DNA from: Devosia elaeis
GTDB taxonomy: Bacteria; Pseudomonadota; Alphaproteobacteria; Rhizobiales; Devosiaceae
Length of the DNA: 64,000 nt
Assembly: GCF_001650025.1 (NCBI RefSeq)
Contig: NZ_LVVY01000074.1
Coordinates: forward strand, 53,824 to 117,823
Direction: 5' to 3'
Positions 56,237 through 64,000 of the stretch are shown piece by piece (positions within the stretch are counted from its first letter, which is position 1; each line of letters starts with the position of its first letter). Under the pieces are notes generated by a model. The model was not told where the DNA came from. It searched no databases and was given only the letters and a program-made list of their open reading frames with translations. Position numbers and translations under genes: made by a program.

Positions 56237-56794
56237 TCAAGAGCCGCGCCGGATCAGTTTCCCGAGAACAGGCACTCTGGTGAGGGCGAGCAACAGTGTC
56301 AGCCGCCAGGGCATGCGATAATCGCGCAGCTTGGAAAAGCCGACCAGGTCGGCCTCGTAGACCAGGTCGCCATGCTGGTTGGTGGCGGTGAGCCGGTTGA
56401 ACAGTAGGCCCCAGCCGGGAATGGAATTGGAACGGCGCTTGTCGGTCACCACCAATTGGTAGGTCACCGTATCGCCGGGGCGCACCGGGGCCTTGAAGTC
56501 CATGGAATTGACGCCGGGGGAGGGGCCCGAAACGCCCGGCTCCTGGCCGAGGCCGCGCAGGCGCTCTTCCTCGGCGAAGAGCGCATCGACCATCTTGCGA
56601 TGCCCCACGCTCACCGTGTGCCAGCCCGAGGCGATCAGGCCGCCGAAATGGCTGTGTTTGGCCAGGTCCGGATCGGTGTGGAAATATTGCGGATCATAGG
56701 CCCGGCCGAAGCGGATGATTTCCTCGGCGCTGAAAGTGTGGCTGCCCAGGGGAAAGGGTTCGTCGATGACGATGTCCTCGAACCAGCGGGTCAT
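56237..56794 (-). CDS. MaoC-family dehydratase, second of an overlapping pair
   Basis: The 185-residue hot-dog protein has the hydratase-2 motif FGRAYDPQYFHTDP with the catalytic Asp and His, then GGLIASGWHT. This motif is that of R-specific enoyl-CoA hydratases. The ATG 56794 overlaps the stop of the preceding MaoC gene by 4 nt, so the two are made together and may pair. A C-terminal basic tail follows the domain. Substrate unknown. Confidence 0.85.
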   Translation of the reverse strand: MTRWFEDIVIDEPFPLGSHTFSAEEIIRFGRAYDPQYFHTDPDLAKHSHFGGLIASGWHTVSVGHRKMVDALFAEEERLRGLGQEPGVSGPSPGVNSMDFKAPVRPGDTVTYQLVVTDKRRSNSIPGWGLLFNRLTATNQHGDLVYEADLVGFSKLRDYRMPWRLTLLLALTRVPVLGKLIRRGS

Positions 56795-57270
56795 GCCGGG
56801 GCTCCCGGGTCGCGGCATTCCACCAGATTGGCCAGCCGCATGGTCAGCACCGGCTTGCCGTGCTGGTTGCGCATGTCGAAATCGAGGGTAACGATGCCCC
56901 ATTGCGGATGGCTGGACGAACGGCGGAGCTCGGCAATGGTCACCGTGCCGCCGATAATGTCGCCCACCATGACCGGGTTCTTCCATTTGAGATTGCGGAA
57001 GCCGAGGCCGCCGCAGGACGCGATCTTGGACAGGAAATTATCCACCAGCATGCGCAGGCTGAGCGCGCCGGTCTGCCAGCCGCTGGATGCCAGCCCGCCC
57101 AGCAGGCTCGCCTTGGCGGCGTCTTCGTCGAGATGGAAGGGGAGGGGGTCGAATTCGCCGGCAAAGGTGGTGATCATCTCGCGGCTGACCTGGGTCTTGC
57201 CCAGGTCGATGACTTCGCCGGGCGAAAGATCCTCGAAATGGCGCCGATCTTTGGTGACGGGATTGGTCAT
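56791..57270 (-). CDS. MaoC-family dehydratase, first of an overlapping pair
   Basis: The 159-residue hot-dog protein has FAGEFDPLPFHLDEDAA with the catalytic Asp and His positions, then GGLASSGWQT and a long C-terminal strand set. It is shorter than its partner. Its stop overlaps the next ATG. The two may form a heterodimer or two homodimers. CoA-thioester hydration is the family role. Confidence 0.85.
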   Translation of the reverse strand: MTNPVTKDRRHFEDLSPGEVIDLGKTQVSREMITTFAGEFDPLPFHLDEDAAKASLLGGLASSGWQTGALSLRMLVDNFLSKIASCGGLGFRNLKWKNPVMVGDIIGGTVTIAELRRSSSHPQWGIVTLDFDMRNQHGKPVLTMRLANLVECRDPGAPA

Positions 57271-57351
57271 TCGCTTGCCCTATGCGTCAACTGGCTTTTC
57301 GCATGCAGGTCGGGAGAGGGCAAGGGCGGGTTTGTCGCAGCCGGGGCCCGA

Positions 57352-57388
57352 CAAAAAAGGAGCCCGCCGGGGGGCGGGCTTTCTTTTT
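57352..57388 (-). terminator. Bidirectional terminator after the Fis-type gene
   Basis: AGCCCGCC and GGCGGGCT pair over 8 bp with a GGGG loop. The reverse strand continues CCTTTTTT and the forward strand TTCTTTTT, so it works both ways. It overlaps the Fis-type gene stop. Confidence 0.88.
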
Positions 57389-57611
57389 AGGCCTCGTGAG
57401 GCGTATTTGCGGGAATATCTAGGCCGCTTTCGGCATATTCCCTGAGCTTGTTCCGCATCGTCCTGATGGAAATTCCCAGGAGATGAGCGGCATGCGTGCG
57501 GTTTCCTTCGGTCTGTCGCAGCGTTGCCAGGATCAGGCCCCGTTCCACTTCCGCCACCGGCAGACCCACCAGGGCTTCAGCAGCATTCAGGTCCGGCTTG
57601 AAGTGATTCAT
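57387..57611 (-). CDS. Fis-type helix-turn-helix mini-protein
   Basis: The 74-residue protein consists almost only of a Fis-type DNA-binding domain, VERGLILATLRQTEGNRTHA followed by AHLLGISIRTMRNKLREY, as at the C-terminus of NtrC-type activators. No receiver or AAA domain is present and no such gene is adjacent, so it stands alone. It may bind DNA as a dimer and act as an architectural or regulatory protein. The frame is normal and the terminator follows directly. Confidence 0.85.
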   Translation of the reverse strand: MNHFKPDLNAAEALVGLPVAEVERGLILATLRQTEGNRTHAAHLLGISIRTMRNKLREYAESGLDIPANTPHEA

Positions 57612-57814
57612 GTCGATCGCTTTCTATCCTTGGTCCACTCCGTATTTTCCCAAACCAATGCCATAAGGGTGGTCCCCAATGGTTAATGCACTATTAACGA
57701 TGTGCCGGCGGCCGGTGGCGATTGCCGGGGAGCGGGCGCGCCGGGCGGGCGGCAAACATTGACATCGGCGCCGATCCGACCCAATTGGAGCCCAAGCATT
57801 TCCCGGAGACACCC

Positions 57815-58912
57815 ATGGGCTTCAAGATGGGCATTGTCGGCCTGCCGAATGTCGGCAAGTCGACGCTTTTCAACGCATTGACCCGCACTGCCGCCGCGCA
57901 GGCCGCCAATTTCCCGTTCTGCACCATCGAGCCCAATGTGGGCGAGGTGTCGGTGCCCGATCCGCGGCTGGAAAAGCTGGCGGCCATCGGCAAGTCGGTC
58001 AATGTGCTGCCTGCCCGCATGAGTTTTGTGGATATTGCCGGCCTGGTGAAGGGCGCCAGCCAGGGCGAGGGCCTGGGCAACCAGTTCCTGGCCAATATCC
58101 GCGAGACCGACGCCATTGCCTATGTGCTGCGGTGCTTCGAGGATTCCAACGTCATCCACGTTTCCAACAAGGTCGATCCGCTGGCCGATGCCGACGTGGT
58201 GGAAACCGAATTGATGCTGGCGGACCTGGAAAGCCTGGAAAAGCGCCGTCCGGGCGTCGAGAAGAAGGCCAAGGGCAATGACAAGGAAGCCAAGGCGACG
58301 CTGGAGCTGATCGACCGCGCCCTGGCGGTGCTGCGCGAGGGCAAGTCGGCGCGCTTCGTCAAGCGCGATCCCGAGGAGGAAAAGGCCTTCCGCGAGCTGC
58401 AATTGCTGACCAGCAAGCCGGCGCTCTATGTCTGCAATGTCGACGAGGGCTCGGCGGCCACCGGCAATGCGCTGAGCCGGCTGGTCGAGGACTATGCCAA
58501 AACCAACGATGCCGGCGTGGTGGTCATTTCGGCGGAAATCGAGAGCCAGCTCGCCCAGCTCTCCGATGCCGAACAGGCCGAATATCTGGATTCGCTCGGG
58601 CTCGAGCAACCGGGCCTCAACCGGCTGATCCGCGCCGCCTACGATCTTCTGAACCTGCAGACCTATTTTACCGTCGGCCCCAAGGAAACCCGCGCCTGGA
58701 CCATCCACAAGGGCGACAAGGCCCCACAGGCGGCCGGCGTCATCCATACCGATTTCGAGCGCGGCTTCATCCGCGCCCAGACCATCGGCTATGACGATTT
58801 CGTCGCCCTGGGCGGCGAGCAGGGCGCCAAGGAAGCCGGCAAGGCCCGCGACGAAGGCAAGGACTACGTCGTCAAGGACGGCGACGTGATGCTGTTCAAG
58901 TTCAACGTTTAG
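57815..58912 (+). CDS. ychF: Ribosome-associated ATPase YchF/OLA1
   Basis: The 365-residue Obg-family protein has the P-loop GLPNVGKST at residues 9-17, [13 protein letters not shown] (switch region) and [20 protein letters not shown] (G3), then a coiled-coil and a TGS domain at the C-terminus ([32 protein letters not shown]). It binds ATP rather than GTP and associates with ribosomes. A longer open frame upstream is not used; GGAG precedes ATG 57815. Length matches the family exactly. Confidence 0.96.
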   Translation: MGFKMGIVGLPNVGKSTLFNALTRTAAAQAANFPFCTIEPNVGEVSVPDPRLEKLAAIGKSVNVLPARMSFVDIAGLVKGASQGEGLGNQFLANIRETDAIAYVLRCFEDSNVIHVSNKVDPLADADVVETELMLADLESLEKRRPGVEKKAKGNDKEAKATLELIDRALAVLREGKSARFVKRDPEEEKAFRELQLLTSKPALYVCNVDEGSAATGNALSRLVEDYAKTNDAGVVVISAEIESQLAQLSDAEQAEYLDSLGLEQPGLNRLIRAAYDLLNLQTYFTVGPKETRAWTIHKGDKAPQAAGVIHTDFERGFIRAQTIGYDDFVALGGEQGAKEAGKARDEGKDYVVKDGDVMLFKFNV

Positions 58913-58940
58913 GGGGGCACCTCCGAAGCTGTTCTCGGGC

Positions 58941-59390
58941 TTACTCCGAGGGCTGTTCCTCCACCCATATTCGCCTCGAAGACCTCATGGTGAGCCTGTC
59001 GAACCACGAGGTCGGGGCACGCCGAAAGCTGAGTGCCACGACCTCGCCCTTCGACGGGCTCAGGATGAGGTCTACTTGGGGTTCGGCCATCTCCATGGGC
59101 GCATGCAAAATGCCCCATTCGTCCTGCCAGATCGCCTCGTCCTCCAGCCAGACGAACAGGCCGCGCAGGTCGCATTGGGTCAGCGCCAGGCTGGCCCGGA
59201 ACAGCGCCAGGTCGGGATCGGTGACTGATGTCTCCTCGTCCCGGCCGACACGCAGGGCGGCGCGGATATGCCCGCCCTCCCGCCACATGCGGATGAGCGC
59301 CGAATCGGGGAGAACCTCGGCTGTGTCGGCGACCTGTCGGTAATTTTCCCGCATGGCGGCACCAATGGATTGCCATGCCAGCCTGGACAT
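58941..59390 (-). CDS. Hypothetical protein whose C-terminal tail is encoded by repeat F
   Basis: The 149-residue frame starts MSRLAWQSIGAAMRENYRQV. The first 105 residues include RMWREGGHIRAALRVGRD and LFVWLEDEAIWQDEWG, of unknown family. From residue about 106 (LILSPSKGEVVALSFRRAPT onwards) the protein reads through the family F repeat at 58978-59073 and ends in a further repeat segment. The tail thus derives from intergenic repeat DNA. No Shine-Dalgarno precedes ATG 59390; ATG 59354 is an alternative. Confidence 0.5.
   Translation of the reverse strand: MSRLAWQSIGAAMRENYRQVADTAEVLPDSALIRMWREGGHIRAALRVGRDEETSVTDPDLALFRASLALTQCDLRGLFVWLEDEAIWQDEWGILHAPMEMAEPQVDLILSPSKGEVVALSFRRAPTSWFDRLTMRSSRRIWVEEQPSE
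58978..59073. repeat. Palindromic repeat family F, copy 2
   Basis: Same arms as at 27059: AGACCTCATGGTGAGCCTGT and GGGCTCAGGATGAGGTCT. It lies within the 3' part of the reverse hypothetical gene and adds about 32 codons plus the tail beyond. Confidence 0.78.
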
Positions 59391-59617
59391 TTGTGGTTAA
59401 GCGGCGGAAAAGCCCGTTGCCCGGGCCATTGCGTATGAATTGTTCGAGTTCTGCGTGTTCCCCCGCATCCGGCGCCGCCGCTTTCCCGGTCAACATATCT
59501 TAGAAATCCGGAAAAATGGCCGAGTAATTCGGATTGCTTCACCGGGGCCAGGCGCTAAGCATAGGGCCAATGCGGCTGGAGGAGCCGCTGGCCGCAAGGC
59601 CCTGTTCGGAGCATTTC

Positions 59618-60985
59618 ATGGCAAACCCCAAGATCACCTTCATCGGCGCGGGCTCGTCGGTGTTCATGAAGAACATTGTCGGCGACATCCTGCAACGCCC
59701 GGCCCTGGCCGGCGCGGAAATCCGCCTGATGGACATCAATCCGACGCGGCTGGAAGAAAGCGCCGTCATTGCCGGCAAGCTGATTTCCACCCTGGGCGTT
59801 GCCGCAACGGTGAAAACCTTCGACAACCAGCGCCAGGCGCTGGACGGCACCGATTTCGTCGTCGTCTGCTTCCAGATCGGCGGCTACGAGCCCTCGACCG
59901 TGATCGATTTCGACGTGCCGAAAAAGTACAATCTGCGCCAGACCATCGCCGATACGCTGGGCGTGGGCGGCATCATGCGCGGCCTGCGCACCGTGCCGCA
60001 TCTGTGGAGCATCTGCGAGGACATGCTGGAGGTCGCCCCCCGGGCGATCATGCTGCAATATGTCAATCCCATGGCCATCAATACCTGGGCCATTGCCGAG
60101 AAATATCCGACCATCCGGCAGGTCGGTCTCTGCCATTCGGTGCAGGGCACGGCCCATGAACTGGCCAACGATCTGGGCATTGCCTACGAGGATATCCGCT
60201 ACCGCTCGGCCGGCATCAACCACATGGCCTTCTTCCTCAATTTCGAACAGCGCCAGCCGGACGGCTCCTATCGCGATCTCTATCCCGAGCTGCACCGCGC
60301 CTATCGCGAAGGCCGCGCGCCCAAGCCGGGCTGGAACCCGCGCTGCCCCAACAAGGTGCGCTACGAGATGATGACGCGGCTGGGCTATTTCGTCACCGAA
60401 AGCTCCGAGCATTTCGCCGAATATACGCCCTATTTCATCAAGGAGGGCCGCGAGGACCTGATCGAGAAATACGGCATTCCGCTGGACGAATATCCCAAGC
60501 GCTGCATCGAGCAGATCGCCTCCTGGAAGCGCACCAGCGAGGAATATCGCAATGCCGACCGCATCGAGGTCAAGGCGTCCAGGGAATATGCCAGCTCCAT
60601 CGTCAATTCGGTCTGGACCGGCGAGCCTTCGGTGATCTACGGCAACCTGCGCAACAATGGCGTCATCACCAGCCTGCCCGACGCGGCGGCGGTGGAAGTG
60701 CCGTGCCTGGTCGACGACAATGGCCTGCAACCCACCTATATCGGTGACTTGCCGCCCCAGCTCACCGCGCTGATGCGCACCAATATCAATGTGCAGGAAC
60801 TCACCGTGCGGGCCCTGGTCGAGGAAAAGCGCGAGCATATCTACCACGCCGCCATGATGGACCCGCATACGGCGGCCGAGCTGGACCTGGACCAGATCTG
60901 GAGCCTGGTGGACGACCTCATCGCCGCTCATGGCGCCATGCTGCCGGAATGGGCGCGTGGCACGCAAACGGCGCAGGTGGCCTAA
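59618..60985 (+). CDS. GH4 glycosidase (alpha-galactosidase/alpha-glucosidase type)
   Basis: The 455-residue protein is a family-4 glycoside hydrolase: NAD site ITFIGAGSSVF (residues 6-16), LMDINPTRLEESA, the metal cysteine in LCHSVQGTA (C172), GINHMAFFL and EYTPYFIKEG. GH4 enzymes use NAD+ and a divalent metal to break alpha-glycosidic bonds by oxidation-elimination. It is of MelA type, but glucosidase and galactosidase cannot be told apart. CGGAG precedes ATG 59618. It stands alone; no sugar transporter is next to it. Confidence 0.9.
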   Translation: MANPKITFIGAGSSVFMKNIVGDILQRPALAGAEIRLMDINPTRLEESAVIAGKLISTLGVAATVKTFDNQRQALDGTDFVVVCFQIGGYEPSTVIDFDVPKKYNLRQTIADTLGVGGIMRGLRTVPHLWSICEDMLEVAPRAIMLQYVNPMAINTWAIAEKYPTIRQVGLCHSVQGTAHELANDLGIAYEDIRYRSAGINHMAFFLNFEQRQPDGSYRDLYPELHRAYREGRAPKPGWNPRCPNKVRYEMMTRLGYFVTESSEHFAEYTPYFIKEGREDLIEKYGIPLDEYPKRCIEQIASWKRTSEEYRNADRIEVKASREYASSIVNSVWTGEPSVIYGNLRNNGVITSLPDAAAVEVPCLVDDNGLQPTYIGDLPPQLTALMRTNINVQELTVRALVEEKREHIYHAAMMDPHTAAELDLDQIWSLVDDLIAAHGAMLPEWARGTQTAQVA

Positions 60986-61009
60986 GACCCACGCCCTTGC
61001 CGACACAGA

Positions 61010-61039
61010 AACCACCCGGCGGCGGCCGGGTGGTTTTTT
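61010..61039 (+). terminator. Rho-independent terminator after GH4 gene
   Basis: AACCACCCGG and CCGGGTGGTT pair over 10 bp around a 6-nt loop, followed by TTTT. It ends the GH4 transcript. Confidence 0.9.
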
Positions 61040-61102
61040 GCCTTGGCGGGGTGGGAGCAGCTTTTGGGGCGATCATCCGCTTGCCGCCGCAAAGGCGTCG
61101 AG

Positions 61103-61131
61103 TTGACGGACAGTCCGGCACGCCGTAACAA
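61103..61131 (+). promoter_or_regulatory. Sigma70-type promoter of the structured RNA
   Basis: TTGACG (61103-61108) and TAACAA (61126-61131) are separated by exactly 17 nt. A start at about 61138 is predicted. This is the best match to the consensus promoter seen in the window. Confidence 0.65.
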
Positions 61132-61138
61132 TCGGCCC

Positions 61139-61252
61139 ATGATGATGGAAAACGGCATGATCGTAGTAGGTGCGCGCATGGGCATGGCAGAATAGCTGCC
61201 GGGCGAAAGCACCCATGCGCGGAGAAATGAGCCCCTCATAGGGGCTTTTTTA
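61139..61252 (+). ncRNA. Candidate structured small RNA or attenuator leader
   Basis: Downstream of a strong promoter match, about 114 nt fold into a three-way junction. A 10-bp closing stem joins 61173-61182 to 61212-61221. Inside are a GGCAG/CTGCC hairpin with a 5-nt loop (61186-61200) and a short GC stem with a GAAA tetraloop (61203-61210). A rho-independent terminator at 61230-61252 follows. An ATG at the predicted start opens an 18-codon frame (MMMENGMIVVGARMGMAE) that stops in the GGCAG hairpin loop. The next gene, a drug exporter, starts 36 nt after the terminator, so this is either an independent sRNA or an attenuator. I recognise no known family. Confidence 0.55.
61230..61252 (+). 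terminator. Terminator of the structured RNA
   Basis: AGCCCCT and AGGGGCT pair over 7 bp around CAT, followed by TTTTTTA. It lies between the three-way junction and the MFS gene. Confidence 0.85.
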
Positions 61253-61287
61253 TTGCCTCGTCCTCCACACATGAATTGGCTTTGATC

Positions 61288-62481
61288 ATGCCCGGGTCAT
61301 CCGCATCTCCTCGCCTCTCCACGTTGATCCTTCTGTCGGCACTCGCGATCCTGCCGATCAACGTCTTCCTTCCGTCCCTGCCCCAAATGGCCGACGAATT
61401 TGGCGTCGATTATGGACTGATGGGGCTTTCGCTGGCGGCCTATGCAATTGTGTCGGCATGCCTTCAGCTAATTGTGGGCCCGCTTTCGGACCGGTTTGGC
61501 CGCCGGCCCGTGATCCTTGGGGCGCTGGCGATATTCATCGCGGCGACCATAGGGTGCGCCGTGGCGCAGGATGCATGGACCTTTCTGGCCTGCCGCATGG
61601 CGCAGGCCGTCATCGCTCCAACCTATGGCGTGTCGCTGGCTGCGGTCCGTAACTCGACCAGCCGGGAACAGGCCGCAGGCAAGTTCGGCTATATCGCCAT
61701 GGCATGGGCTATTGCACCCATGCTCGGCCCCACCTTGGGCGGTCTGATCGATCAGCTATTCGGCTGGAGGGCGACCTTCTCTGTTCTGGCGCTCCTGGGG
61801 GCGGCGGTTCTCGCCTTGTGTTGGACCGATCTGCGCGAAACGAACACGGCGCGGTCGAAGACCATGCGGGAGCAGTACAAGGCCTATCCCGAACTGCTGG
61901 GCTCCGGCCGGTTCCTGGCCTATTGCTTGTGCATGGCCTTTTCGGTTGGCGCCTTCTATGCCTTCCTGGCGGGTGCTCCGCTGACCGCCTCGGCCTTTGG
62001 TCTTTCGCCCGCGGTTCTCGGTCTCTATATGGGCTCCATTACCGGCGGCTTCATGCTCGGCAGTTTTCTGGCCGGGAGGCTCGCCGGCAATTTTCCGGAA
62101 GCCACCCTGCTGATTGCGGGAAGGGGCGTCGCCTGTGCCGGTCTCTTGCTCGGTATTGCCTTGCACTTTGCCGGCGTCGAGCATGTCGTGGCGGTGTTCG
62201 GGCCATGCCTTTTCGTCGGATTGTCGAACGGGTTGACGCAGCCCAGCGCCAACGCAGCGGCAATTTCGGTTCGCCCGGGGCAGACGGGAAGCGCCGCAGG
62301 CCTCGCCGGCGCGATCACCGTCGCCGGCGCGTCCATCATGGCCGCAATCGCAGGCGCCGTTTTGACGGAAGGCAACGCGCGGCCTGGCCTGCTCATGGTG
62401 ATGCTGACCTCAGCGATTGCCGCCCTGGGTGCAGCCCTAGCTGCGCGCCATCTCGAAAATGGGAGGCTCGCCAGGACATAG
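61288..62481 (+). CDS. Bcr/CflA-family multidrug MFS exporter
   Basis: The 397-residue protein has twelve predicted helices and Bcr/CflA features: LPINVFLPSLPQMADEFGV (residues 22-40), GPLSDRFGRRPVILGALAIF (motif A) and MAWAIAPMLGPTLGGLIDQL (motif C, antiporter). It exports drugs or metabolites by proton antiport. The frame also opens at TTG 61276; ATG 61288 is the first ATG. No good Shine-Dalgarno is seen, and expression may depend on the leader just upstream. GC at codon positions is slightly lower than in neighbours, a weak hint of other origin. Confidence 0.85.
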   Translation: MPGSSASPRLSTLILLSALAILPINVFLPSLPQMADEFGVDYGLMGLSLAAYAIVSACLQLIVGPLSDRFGRRPVILGALAIFIAATIGCAVAQDAWTFLACRMAQAVIAPTYGVSLAAVRNSTSREQAAGKFGYIAMAWAIAPMLGPTLGGLIDQLFGWRATFSVLALLGAAVLALCWTDLRETNTARSKTMREQYKAYPELLGSGRFLAYCLCMAFSVGAFYAFLAGAPLTASAFGLSPAVLGLYMGSITGGFMLGSFLAGRLAGNFPEATLLIAGRGVACAGLLLGIALHFAGVEHVVAVFGPCLFVGLSNGLTQPSANAAAISVRPGQTGSAAGLAGAITVAGASIMAAIAGAVLTEGNARPGLLMVMLTSAIAALGAALAARHLENGRLART

Positions 62482-62546
62482 GAGAATGTGCCGTGCCTTC
62501 TGCAATGGGCTCGCCTTCTGACCGACGGTTTCGGCATGGCAGGCTG

Positions 62547-62990
62547 TCATTCCGCTTGCATCCGGGATCTGGAGCCGCTGGACCTGGCCGGATCGATCAG
62601 GTCCCAAGGGTTGCCGTACAGGTCCTCGAATACGGCAACCGTCCCGTAGGGCTCCTGTCTTGGCTGCTCGCGGAACGCCACGCCCGCGGCCAGGTAGCGG
62701 GCATGGTCGCGGACGAAATCGTCCGTTTCGAGGAAGAGGAAGACCCGGCCGCCGGCCTGTCGTCCAATGGCGGCGGTCTGTTCCTCCCCGACGGCCTTGG
62801 CAAGAAGCAGCGATGCCTGGCTGCCTTCCGGGCCGACGACGACCCAGCGCTTCTCGTTCGACAATCTCGTGTCCTCCCTGAGCGCGAAGCCGAGCTTGCC
62901 GACGTAGAAGGCGATCGCCTCGTCGTAATCGCGCACCAGCAGCGATACGAGGGACAATCGGCGGTGTGCAATTGTCTCGTGCAGCGTCAT
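62547..62990 (-). CDS. VOC-family protein
   Basis: The 147-residue protein opens MTLHETIAHRRLSLVSLLVR and has YDEAIAFYVGKLGFALRED, VFLFLETDDF and YGTVAVFEDLYGNPWDLID, the usual glyoxalase-like VOC features with metal-ligand positions. The substrate is unknown. The ATG 62990 overlaps the stop of the upstream nucleotidyltransferase gene by 4 nt, so the two are translated together. Confidence 0.85.
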   Translation of the reverse strand: MTLHETIAHRRLSLVSLLVRDYDEAIAFYVGKLGFALREDTRLSNEKRWVVVGPEGSQASLLLAKAVGEEQTAAIGRQAGGRVFLFLETDDFVRDHARYLAAGVAFREQPRQEPYGTVAVFEDLYGNPWDLIDPARSSGSRSRMQAE

Positions 62991-63799
62991 TGGGGATCGA
63001 CGCGGCTTTGGGCGGCTGCGTGCCGGATAAGGTCGTGGAGCAGTCCGGGCATCGCTTTGGTTGGCTGCAACAGGGGATCGTCGGAGCGCAGGTCCAGATA
63101 GATATCGATACAGGCCTCGATGGCCTTCCTGACGGACGAGGCATCGTGCTGGGCCATGGTTGCGGCCAGTTTTCCGTGCTCGTCCAGGCGAAGGGCCTCC
63201 AGTCGCCTGACGCCCCGCTGGTTCTTGCCGGCGCGGCGATAGAATAGCGGCCCCAGAACCTGTTCGCGGAAGAAGCCGAGCATGCCGATCGCTTCGTAGA
63301 GTTCGCCGCGAGCAAGCTTGGTGGCCGCATAATGCAGCCAGATCCAGGCCCGCGCCTCGAACCATTCCGAGGGCAGGTTGGGCCATGCGACATCTCCGGC
63401 CTGGATACGGGCTTCGATCTCCGCCCGGTCCCTGGCAAACAGGACTGCGCGCCGTTCGATCTGGTGATCGAGATCGGACATAAGGACGAATTTCAGATCG
63501 ACGTGCAGAAGCGGCGGACCATAAAGGCAGATCAGCAGGCGCGGTTCCCCGACATGCTCGCCGGTAAAGGCGGTGATAAAATCGGGCAAGGCGCTGGCGA
63601 AAGCCAGTCGCGTCGCCATGACGTCGGCATAGCTTTCGTCATTGACGATGATGACGAAATCCAGGTCCGAATGTTCGTCCAGGCCGCCATGAATATATGA
63701 GCCACCGATCAGAAGCGCGCTGAATCGCGTGTCGGACGCCACCGCATTGCGGACGCGCTCCAGGACGGTGGCATGAGCTTGAGGAAGATTGCTGGGCAT
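62987..63799 (-). CDS. Nucleotidyltransferase-domain protein
   Basis: The 270-residue protein has the minimal nucleotidyltransferase signature GGSYIHGGLDEHSDLDFVII (G-S...DxD, around residues 32-51), followed by the third acidic position in LHVDLKFVL and a helical C-terminal half. The fold is that of aminoglycoside adenylyltransferases and of many unknown proteins. AGGAG precedes ATG 63799. The VOC partner gene overlaps it. An antibiotic-modifying role is possible but not shown. Confidence 0.82.
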   Translation of the reverse strand: MPSNLPQAHATVLERVRNAVASDTRFSALLIGGSYIHGGLDEHSDLDFVIIVNDESYADVMATRLAFASALPDFITAFTGEHVGEPRLLICLYGPPLLHVDLKFVLMSDLDHQIERRAVLFARDRAEIEARIQAGDVAWPNLPSEWFEARAWIWLHYAATKLARGELYEAIGMLGFFREQVLGPLFYRRAGKNQRGVRRLEALRLDEHGKLAATMAQHDASSVRKAIEACIDIYLDLRSDDPLLQPTKAMPGLLHDLIRHAAAQSRVDPQ

Positions 63800-64000
63800 T
63801 TGATTCTCCTGGCCAGCACCTTAGAATAGAACAGACGGCGTGCCTGTCGCAACTGGTCCATGCCGGTTGACAGCCGTGATGAGGCCGCTTGCCGGCCTTA
63901 CCCCTTCCGCATCTCGCAAAAAACTTATCCCCGCCCCCTGTGCCCGCCTTTATGCTCCGTCCATCCCCGCCGTCACGCGGCCCCCACGCAGGGTCGGGCG

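Noticed and set aside
60982..61272. Reverse frame of 96 codons across the structured RNA
   Set aside because: It crosses two terminators and a promoter on the other strand and shows no protein-like pattern.
63800..64000. Right-edge sequence tested for gene starts or replication boxes
   Set aside because: No reading frame or motif could be supported; TTATCCCC at about 63928 is not enough for a DnaA box.

Overview
The window is high-GC DNA with densely packed genes, short operons joined by ATGA or TGATG overlaps, and many palindromic intergenic repeats. The gene set (bc1 complex petABC, HemF, TrmL, YchF, MurD2-MurL, glutathionyl-hydroquinone reductase, xanthine dehydrogenase XdhABC beside a Bmp-type ABC transporter) fits an alphaproteobacterium of the Hyphomicrobiales, probably Devosiaceae. 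That placement is inference from gene content and protein style. No rRNA, tRNA, CRISPR array, prophage or complete insertion sequence was seen.

From 1 to 22 kb lies a purine-degradation island. A bifunctional allantoinase/OHCU decarboxylase (PuuE-UraD) is divergent from HIU hydrolase, xdhA, xdhB, xdhC, a four-gene ABC importer with a Bmp-type binding protein, a membrane-bound cytochrome c urate oxidase (PuuD), guanine deaminase and malate synthase G. Adenine deaminase follows at 20.3-22.1 kb. Together these take adenine, guanine, hypoxanthine or xanthine through urate, HIU and OHCU to allantoin and allantoate. Malate synthase G can then assimilate glyoxylate. Allantoate and ureidoglycolate hydrolases and a dedicated regulator are not in the window. 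Copies of one palindromic repeat lie directly upstream of xdhA, xdhB and xdhC and appear to carry their Shine-Dalgarno sequences. A tannase-like esterase sits inside the island.

From 22 to 37 kb are a small membrane protein, a xylitol/sorbitol-type dehydrogenase, an MgtC-family protein, a degenerate receiver-domain protein, a membrane-anchored winged-helix/TPR regulator, the MurD2-MurL pair of the alternative D-glutamate route to peptidoglycan, a TAXI-type TRAP transporter (fused permease and binding protein), a DadA-like D-amino-acid dehydrogenase, and an arsR-arsC-acr3 operon with a clear palindromic operator.

From 37 to 50 kb are mostly housekeeping genes: a phosphoesterase, two Nudix hydrolases, glutathionyl-hydroquinone reductase, an acetyltransferase, CCA-adding enzyme, a DUF1059 protein, an AAA ATPase, a DUF2062 protein, hemF, trmL, petABC and apt. 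From 50 to 64 kb are small detoxification and regulatory genes (GFA, VOC, an MFS transporter divergent from a TetR regulator with three palindromic operators), terC, secreted hypothetical proteins, two overlapping MaoC hydratases, a Fis-type mini-protein, ychF, a GH4 glycosidase, a probable structured small RNA or attenuator with its own promoter and terminator, a Bcr/CflA drug exporter, a VOC protein and a nucleotidyltransferase.

At least seven families of palindromic intergenic repeats fill most gaps. One copy (50064-50350) has 21-bp terminal inverted repeats and a 10-bp flanking direct repeat, as a miniature transposon would. Another copy supplies the C-terminal tail of a hypothetical protein (58941-59390).
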